Translations under genes and position numbers: made by a program | Origin: Lactiplantibacillus pingfangensis | GTDB taxonomy: Bacteria > Bacillota > Bacilli > Lactobacillales > Lactobacillaceae | Length of the DNA stretch: 57,201 nucleotides | NCBI RefSeq assembly: GCF_005404945.1 | Contig: NZ_BJDG01000023.1 | Location: forward strand, 1-57,201 | Reading direction: 5' to 3' | Notes under the pieces: model-generated | What the model saw: only the letters and a program-made list of their open reading frames with translations | What the model was told of the DNA's origin: nothing | The model's database searches: none | Shown: piece after piece, positions 52,591 to 57,201 of the stretch | Layout of the letters: every line of letters starts with the position of its first letter | Position numbering within the stretch: the first letter of the stretch is position 1

Positions 52591-52618
52591 TTGTTTAATA
52601 AAAATATTATGATAAAAT
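52591..52618 (+). promoter_or_regulatory. Promoter of the 40-aa peptide gene
   Basis: TTGTTT (52591-52596), 16-bp spacer, TAAAAT (52613-52618) with TG at 52610-52611 (extended -10). Confidence 0.6.
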
Positions 52619-52624
52619 TAGGGT

Positions 52625-52711
52625 TGATATTTCATGAGATGGGGATCCAATCGCGTCCGGATGATGCAAGTTAAATTTGCCTAGAAATATCACAGTTGGT
52701 GATATCGGAGG
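52625..52711 (+). promoter_or_regulatory. Switch-like 5' leader of the 40-aa peptide gene
   Basis: Two mutually exclusive pairings share bases 52687-52691. Long range: GATATTTC (52626-52633) with GAAATATC (52684-52691), 8 bp. Local: ATATCAC (52687-52693) with GTGATAT (52699-52705), 7 bp, ending one base before the GGAGG site at 52707-52711. Does not match a riboswitch class I know. Confidence 0.45.
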
Positions 52712-52721
52712 TCAGCAAGTC

Positions 52722-52844
52722 GTGAAAACAGTATTAAGTGTCAATCCGATTTTAGAAGAGTCGATCGTGATGTGGCTCGTGATTAGCATTAGTTTGACGG
52801 CGATTATTTATTTGGTGATTTGGGTGATTAGGCGACGAAAGTAA
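52722..52844 (+). CDS. Small single-pass membrane peptide, 40 aa
   Basis: GTG 52722 with GGAGG 10 nt upstream. Short polar N-terminus (KTVLSVNPILEES), a hydrophobic helix of about 20 residues and a basic end (VIRRRK), giving N-out/C-in by the positive-inside rule. Has promoter, leader and terminator of its own. No family recognised. Confidence 0.65.
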   Translation: MKTVLSVNPILEESIVMWLVISISLTAIIYLVIWVIRRRK

Positions 52845-52851
52845 GGCCAGC

Positions 52852-52892
52852 GGTTCAATCAGGCAGGGGACTGATTGGATCTTTTTTTGTCG
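52852..52892 (+). terminator. Terminator after the 40-aa peptide gene
   Basis: TTCAATCAG/CTGATTGGA stem followed by TCTTTTTTT. Confidence 0.88.
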
Positions 52893-52948
52893 TTGTAAGG
52901 AAAACCTTGATCAGGCTAGTCATAAATTTATTTGTTTCAGATTATCAC

Positions 52949-52978
52949 TTGTTTCCCAACCGGTGGTTATTTTATACT
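52949..52978 (+). promoter_or_regulatory. Promoter of the YxeA-like gene
   Basis: TTGTTT (52949-52954), 18-bp spacer, TATACT (52973-52978). Confidence 0.5.
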
Positions 52979-53015
52979 CAATGTAATCAAACATAGAGAG
53001 TTGGCGTGGTGAAAA

Positions 53016-53402
53016 ATGACTAAGCAACGACGAGAATGGCTGATTGAGGCAACTGAACTTACTTTGTTGATTGTAGTCGTCGGGTTGAATATTTGGTGGA
53101 TGGTTTATCGCTATGGTGGGGAAACTTATTATGTACAAGCCGGTAAAACATTGAATTCTTACGATGTTAGCTTACCAACTGGGGTGAAGAGCACGGGGCA
53201 TACATACTTAGGCCTGGGGATTAACCGGCATGGGGCTAAGCGACAGATTAAATTTAAGACGGACGCGGTTGCACCTGCACCATTCAGCAAGAGTAAGCTG
53301 GTCAAAGTGACCGTCAATACGCATTTTGGTGTGACCAATTATGAACCCGTCAAAAATACGAAACACTTACCAGTTTCCGTCCGAAATCAATTGGTGAGTT
53401 AG
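53016..53402 (+). CDS. YxeA-like (DUF1093) small secreted or anchored protein
   Basis: 128 aa. One hydrophobic segment near the N-terminus (about 12-31, ELTLLIVVVGLNIWWMV) that may be an anchor, then an extracellular beta-rich domain with GGETYYVQAG, HTYLGLGINRHGAKRQIKFK and LVKVTVNTHFGV. That matches the general YxeA pattern. Function unknown; in other Firmicutes yxeA-like genes sit beside export systems, and here a YhgE/Pip-type gene follows. Confidence 0.7.
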   Translation: MTKQRREWLIEATELTLLIVVVGLNIWWMVYRYGGETYYVQAGKTLNSYDVSLPTGVKSTGHTYLGLGINRHGAKRQIKFKTDAVAPAPFSKSKLVKVTVNTHFGVTNYEPVKNTKHLPVSVRNQLVS

Positions 53403-53407
53403 CGCGG

Positions 53408-53451
53408 AGCAAAGTCGTTGTCTGGAAGTTTAATTCTAGTCGGCGATTTTT
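53408..53451 (+). terminator. Terminator after the YxeA-like gene
   Basis: AAGTCGTTG/CGGCGATTT stem (G-T pairs valid on the plus strand) with TTTTTT. Confidence 0.65.
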
Positions 53452-53660
53452 TGTTCAGTGCGTAAACAAGCCGTAACCAATTGTTACTTGGCGATTTTTG
53501 TGGGAATATTTGTTAAATAAGCCCGATTGATAGTTTTCTGCTTGATCAAGCAAACAACACCCGTGCTCACTAGTAACCAGTGTGACTGATACAGACGAAC
53601 TTGAACAGTTTGGCTGATTTTGTACCTTGTTCGACCGGAAGCCACGCCTTAAGATGTTTT

Positions 53661-53677
53661 TTGAACAACGTGTTCAA
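53661..53677. promoter_or_regulatory. Palindromic operator-like site before the exporter/TetR operon
   Basis: TTGAACA-ACG-TGTTCAA, a perfect 7-bp dyad with 3-nt centre, 24 bp before the exporter start. Half-site variants CTTGTTCGA and CTTGAACAG lie about 25-55 bp upstream. Likely binding site for the TetR protein encoded at 55219. Confidence 0.55.
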
Positions 53678-53701
53678 CTTTCATTTTGAGGGGTGAGGTT
53701 T

Positions 53702-55222
53702 ATGTTCAAAGCAGAATGGGGTCACTTGCGACATGACCACGGGATGATTTTAGTATTAGTCATGATCGCGTTAATTCCGGCAATTTATTGCTGGTTGTAT
53801 TTGTCATCAATGTGGAATACTTATGGCAAACCCGCCGATATTCCGGTTGCAGTGGTCAATCAAGATATTTCACAACGCTATCATGGTAAAACGATTCAGA
53901 TTGGCTCAACATTAGTTAAGTCGTTGCAACACTCGGATTCACTGGACTATCATGCGGTTTCAGCAACCCGCGCAGCGCAGGGATTGAAAACGGGCAAGTA
54001 TTACATGACTGTCACGATTCCACGCGACTTTTCTAAAAATGCGACGACCTTATTAAGTGATCAGCCGCAACAGTTACGGTTACATTATCGGATCAGTTCT
54101 GGTCGTAACTTTATTGTGGCTAAAATGACGACGGGCGCTGCGACGGCAATCAATACAAAAGTTGCCACACAGGTTACTAAAATGTACGCCAGTATTTTAT
54201 TAGGAACGGTTAAGTCGGTGACTAATGGGATGCAAACAGCTGGCAACGGCAGTCAGGCCTTGGCCGCTGGTGAAACTCAGTTGCAAGCCGGTAATCAGAA
54301 GTTGAGCCGTGGCAGCAATCAGTTGGCATCGGGGTTAACCGGATTGCAGCAGGCGCTTCCAATGAGTCCGGCCACCGCCACGATGAAAGCCGGGTTAGCT
54401 AAATTGCAGGCTGGCAGTCAAGCGCTCTCAACTGGGGCGACGGCGACGACGCTAGGATTGAGCCGCTTACAGGCCGGCAATCAATTGGAGGCCCAACAGT
54501 TACGTGCGAGTGCCCAACGACTACGTCAGATTCACACGAAAGTTGCTAATGCGACGGTTTTAGCTAGTCCGGTAGTGGCCGTCATGACTGATGAGACGAA
54601 GGTGCCAAATAACGGCACCGGGATGGCACCGTTTGCGATTGCCATTGGCTTATTTGTTGGTGGTATCGCGGTCGGCACCATGTTTGATGCCTATACCCCG
54701 GCCGAGCGACCCCGACATTGGCTAAGCTGGTGGGCGGCGAAGTTTTCCATTGTTGGCTTAGTTGGTGGGCTGCAAGCAATTGGCTTGTTCATCGTTTTGC
54801 ACAATTTTATTGGCTTACAAGTTCAATCCAATTTACAGTTGGTCGTGCTGTTATTACTCGGTTCATTAACGTTTCTGTCGATTATTTTTGCCTTGCGAAT
54901 TTTGTTAGGTGGGTTTGGGACTTGGCTAATTACGATTGTTTTAGTTTTACAACTGTCGGCCTCCGCGGGATTATACCCAACCCAATTGACCAGTTCCTTT
55001 GCGAGTCGGTTGACGCCCTATTTGCCAATGACTTACTTGATTGATGGCCTTCGACAGGCGATTTCGTTAGGTGGCTCGATTCAAAATGATAGTTGGCTGA
55101 TGTTCGCGATTTTAGTGCTGGCAAATGGGCTGATTGGCTTAAAATTTGCGATTAACATTAAAACGGCTAAATTTGGTTTTTGGGACGGTGAAGATTTAGA
55201 GCTAGCGGAGGTGAAAAAATGA
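53702..55222 (+). CDS. YhgE/Pip-type membrane protein (ABC-2-like exporter)
   Basis: 506 aa from ATG 53702 (GAGGGG 8 nt upstream). One TM helix near residues 17-38, then a large extracellular domain whose second half has the repeated Ala/Gly/Gln pattern of YhgE/Pip proteins (NGSQALAAGETQLQAGNQK, LAKLQAGSQALSTGA). Five or so TM helices fill the C-terminal 190 residues. Family members include the phage infection protein Pip and ESX-associated proteins; others export small molecules. Cotranscribed with its TetR-like regulator (overlap 4 nt). Confidence 0.85.
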   Translation: MFKAEWGHLRHDHGMILVLVMIALIPAIYCWLYLSSMWNTYGKPADIPVAVVNQDISQRYHGKTIQIGSTLVKSLQHSDSLDYHAVSATRAAQGLKTGKYYMTVTIPRDFSKNATTLLSDQPQQLRLHYRISSGRNFIVAKMTTGAATAINTKVATQVTKMYASILLGTVKSVTNGMQTAGNGSQALAAGETQLQAGNQKLSRGSNQLASGLTGLQQALPMSPATATMKAGLAKLQAGSQALSTGATATTLGLSRLQAGNQLEAQQLRASAQRLRQIHTKVANATVLASPVVAVMTDETKVPNNGTGMAPFAIAIGLFVGGIAVGTMFDAYTPAERPRHWLSWWAAKFSIVGLVGGLQAIGLFIVLHNFIGLQVQSNLQLVVLLLLGSLTFLSIIFALRILLGGFGTWLITIVLVLQLSASAGLYPTQLTSSFASRLTPYLPMTYLIDGLRQAISLGGSIQNDSWLMFAILVLANGLIGLKFAINIKTAKFGFWDGEDLELAEVKK

Positions 55223-55842
55223 TTAATGCGCATAGCATTGCCACGCGAAAGTGTATTGAAGCAGCACTAGTGACGGTTATCCAGGGAAAGGGGTTTAAAG
55301 CCTTAACCGTGGCGGATCTCTTAAGACAAGCCAAAGTGTCGCGGGGGACTTTTTATCGTTACTATTTGGATAAATATGACTTGCTGGATCAATGTGAAGA
55401 TCAATTAATGACGGACATGCAGGCAATTTTTGACCAGTATCCGAAACCGAATTTGATGAGAATTGAGGAAACGCCGCCGGCCAATGCGTTTTATGTCATG
55501 ATGAAAGTGATCTATCAGCATCGCCGAGCGATTAGCACGTTAGTCAATTGCCCAGAGACGACCTTATTAGCCAAGATTAAGCAGTTGATTGGTGATAAAT
55601 TGATTGTGGAGCCGTCATCAGAACTGATGGGGACTAAACCGACGAGTCTTGTGTCAGCAGAGTTAGCTAAGGCTTTAATCGTGGAAAATATTGTGACAAT
55701 TTTAACGTACTGGCTAGGCCAGACGCCAATGGTCGCGCCAACTAGCGCTTACGAGATTTTTCTGCGCAGTCGGCTTCTAAGCCCCGTTGATCTTGCTGAA
55801 ATTATGGTGGCTTCCGCTAGCATCGAGCAGACAAAAGCGTGA
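55219..55842 (+). CDS. TetR-family regulator of the YhgE/Pip-type gene
   Basis: 207 aa; GCGGAGG before the ATG, which overlaps the exporter stop. N-terminal HTH (about 8-55) with FKALTVADLLRQAKVSRGTF and YRYYLDKYDLL. C-terminal helices resemble the DhaS/TetR_C type. Probably represses its own operon through the palindrome at 53661 and releases it on binding a ligand (inference). Confidence 0.88.
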   Translation: MINAHSIATRKCIEAALVTVIQGKGFKALTVADLLRQAKVSRGTFYRYYLDKYDLLDQCEDQLMTDMQAIFDQYPKPNLMRIEETPPANAFYVMMKVIYQHRRAISTLVNCPETTLLAKIKQLIGDKLIVEPSSELMGTKPTSLVSAELAKALIVENIVTILTYWLGQTPMVAPTSAYEIFLRSRLLSPVDLAEIMVASASIEQTKA

Positions 55843-55899
55843 TAAAAATTGATTATTTTGGTTGTTGAATGAGTGGGTTAATTTTTCAGTGAAAGCTGG

Positions 55900-55940
55900 C
55901 ATCTTTAGCGTGAGTTTTCGAAAAACGCTGAAGATGTTTT
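55900..55940 (+). terminator. Terminator-like hairpin after the TetR gene
   Basis: 12-bp stem CATCTTTAGCGT/ACGCTGAAGATG (one T-G valid on the plus strand) with an inner TTTTCGAAAA and a short T run. The rest of 55843-56120 shows no gene. Confidence 0.7.
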
Positions 55941-56120
55941 GTATTATCTCGTCGGTGTGACACTGGTTGCAAGCTACCTGGGGCAATTAGTAAGTTAAAC
56001 GCCAACTGATGAAGAAGTTATGAGTATCGATTGGTTTTGGTTGTCGCTATAATTTGAGCTGTGATTAGGTGTTTAACTCGCAGACAGGTATACTAACTTT
56101 AATAGAGGGGGAACGTAAAC

Positions 56121-56987
56121 ATGAAGGAAAAAGAAGTATTTCATATTAATGGTTATATCGGCTTAGTCTTGGCAATTCTATTTGTCATCGGTGGTGGCTG
56201 GTTGATTTGGACTGGGAGTACGAGTGATAATGTGCCAGTCGTGTTATTGGGCGGCCTGTTGATTATTGTGGCTGGCTTTGGCGCCAGTTCGCTGACAATC
56301 GTTGGACCTAATGAAGCACGGGTGCTGACATTCTTTGGTAAGTATATCGGGACGATTCGCGATTCGGGTCTATTTATGACCGTGCCGTTAACGAGTAAGT
56401 TTTCAATTTCATTGCGGGTTCGGAACTTTAATAGTGCGATTTTGAAGGTCAATGATTTACGTGGGAACCCGGTTGAAATTGCCGCAGTGATTGTATTTAA
56501 GGTCGTTGACACAAGTATGGCTTTGTTTGCGGTGGATGACTACGAACAATTCGTCGAAATCCAAAGTGAATCGGCAGTTCGCCATGTGGCTTCTGAATAT
56601 CCGTATGACACTTTTGATGATGAGAAAAAAGTCACGTTGCGTAGTAATCCAACCGAAGTGTCTGATCGGTTGACCGAAGAGTTACAGGAACGCTTAAATG
56701 TTGCCGGTGTTGAAATTGTTGAAACTCGCTTGACGCATTTAGCCTACGCGACAGAAATTGCTAGCGCCATGTTGCAACGGCAACAATCTTCTGCCATTTT
56801 GTCTGCCCGGAAAGTGATCGTTGAAGGGGCGGTTTCTATTACGGAAGATACCATTGAACGTTTGGAAAAGGATACCGGCATGCAGCTATCTGACGATAAA
56901 AAGTTGCAATTAATCAATAATATGATGGTAACCATTATATCGGAGCGCGGGACTCAGCCGGTGGTTAATACTTCTAAGGTGGAGTAG
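56121..56987 (+). CDS. SPFH/prohibitin-domain membrane protein
   Basis: 288 aa; AGAGGGGG before the ATG. Two hydrophobic segments near the N-terminus (about 10-30 and 37-58) and an SPFH domain (about 62-240): GPNEARVLTFFGKYIGTIRD, VNDLRGNPVEIAAVIVFKV, GVEIVETRLTHLAYA. C-terminal helical tail EDTIERLEKDTGMQLSDDKK. Flotillin/stomatin-like proteins scaffold membrane microdomains or regulate proteases; no NfeD gene is adjacent, so the partner is unknown. Confidence 0.9.
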   Translation: MKEKEVFHINGYIGLVLAILFVIGGGWLIWTGSTSDNVPVVLLGGLLIIVAGFGASSLTIVGPNEARVLTFFGKYIGTIRDSGLFMTVPLTSKFSISLRVRNFNSAILKVNDLRGNPVEIAAVIVFKVVDTSMALFAVDDYEQFVEIQSESAVRHVASEYPYDTFDDEKKVTLRSNPTEVSDRLTEELQERLNVAGVEIVETRLTHLAYATEIASAMLQRQQSSAILSARKVIVEGAVSITEDTIERLEKDTGMQLSDDKKLQLINNMMVTIISERGTQPVVNTSKVE

Positions 56988-57026
56988 AAACGCTGAATTA
57001 AAGGTATTTATAGTACTTGAAATTTA

Positions 57027-57062
57027 GAACCGACTCTCTGAAAAAGAGGCTGGTTCTTTTTT
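57027..57062 (+). terminator. Terminator after the SPFH gene
   Basis: GAACC..CTCT/AGAG..GGTTC stem with T run. Confidence 0.88.
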
Positions 57063-57114
57063 GCGGTGAAGTGTTGATCGGTTATTTGCCAAAATATCGG
57101 CTAGTTGTTTAAGC

Positions 57115-57201
57115 CGATTAGGTCCCCGAATTGTCAAATCAAGTGCAACACTAAGTAAAATAAACAAAGACATGGAGCTATACTCATTAATGCAATGTGA
57201 G
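57115..57201. mobile_element. Possible end of an IS30-like insertion sequence, cut by the window edge
   Basis: GAATTGTCAAATCAAGTGCAACA reads, on the other strand, as TGTTGCACTTGATTTGAC, which resembles inverted-repeat ends of IS30-family elements of lactobacilli as I remember them. No transposase reading frame is visible yet. Memory-based and unverified. Confidence 0.3.

Overview
The window reads as a chromosomal segment from a Lactobacillaceae species, most likely Lactiplantibacillus (L. plantarum group). The basis is gene order (rplU-prp-rpmA, pepP-efp-Asp23-nusB-folD-xseAB-ispA-tlyA-argR-recN, an opuC operon, gmk-rpoZ-coaBC-priA-fmt-rsmB-PP2C-pknB-rsgA-rpe-thiN, rpmB, Asp23-fakA-recG-plsX-acpP-rnc-smc-ftsY-ylxM-ffh-rpsP-khpA-rimM-trmD-rplS), low-to-moderate GC, strong GGAGG ribosome sites and frequent TTG/GTG starts. 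Species level is inference.

Layout. 1-540: a repeat copy and no gene. 541-6500: accessory genes: a Ser-rich 'sunset'-type lipoprotein, a cloverleaf-like palindromic element, tRNA-Arg(TCT), a PTS permease with domain order A-B-C followed by an SGNH hydrolase, a membrane protein and two very small ORFs. 6496-22000: a TetR gene, then housekeeping genes for translation, folate, isoprenoids, arginine control and DNA repair, ending in an osmoprotectant ABC operon and a small gene under two LexA-like boxes. 22035-34218: nucleotide and CoA metabolism, replication restart, initiator-tRNA formylation, and the Ser/Thr kinase-phosphatase pair. 34868-35866: a lipoprotein and rpmB on the minus strand. 36104-52491: lipid synthesis, RNA processing, SMC, the SRP pathway and ribosome maturation. 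52700-57201: accessory genes again: a 40-aa membrane peptide behind a switch-like leader, a YxeA-like protein, a YhgE/Pip-type exporter with its TetR regulator, an SPFH protein and, at the edge, what may be the first bases of an insertion sequence.

The most interesting signal is non-coding. Three dispersed copies (106-433, 34258-34789, 42580-43004) belong to one repeat family. The middle copy has near-perfect terminal inverted repeats (12 bp perfect, about 19/21 overall) and is flanked exactly by an 8-bp direct duplication (TTATGAAG), so it looks like a non-autonomous transposable element (MITE). Its interior folds into a multi-branched structure whose helices are kept by compensatory changes between copies, which suggests a conserved RNA (or selected DNA) structure. 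A second palindromic cloverleaf element of about 165 bp is inserted inside the middle copy. A different cloverleaf-like palindrome lies at 1563-1701.

All family assignments come from reading motifs by eye; no database search was run. Start sites were re-chosen by ribosome-site spacing where the longest ORF was implausible.
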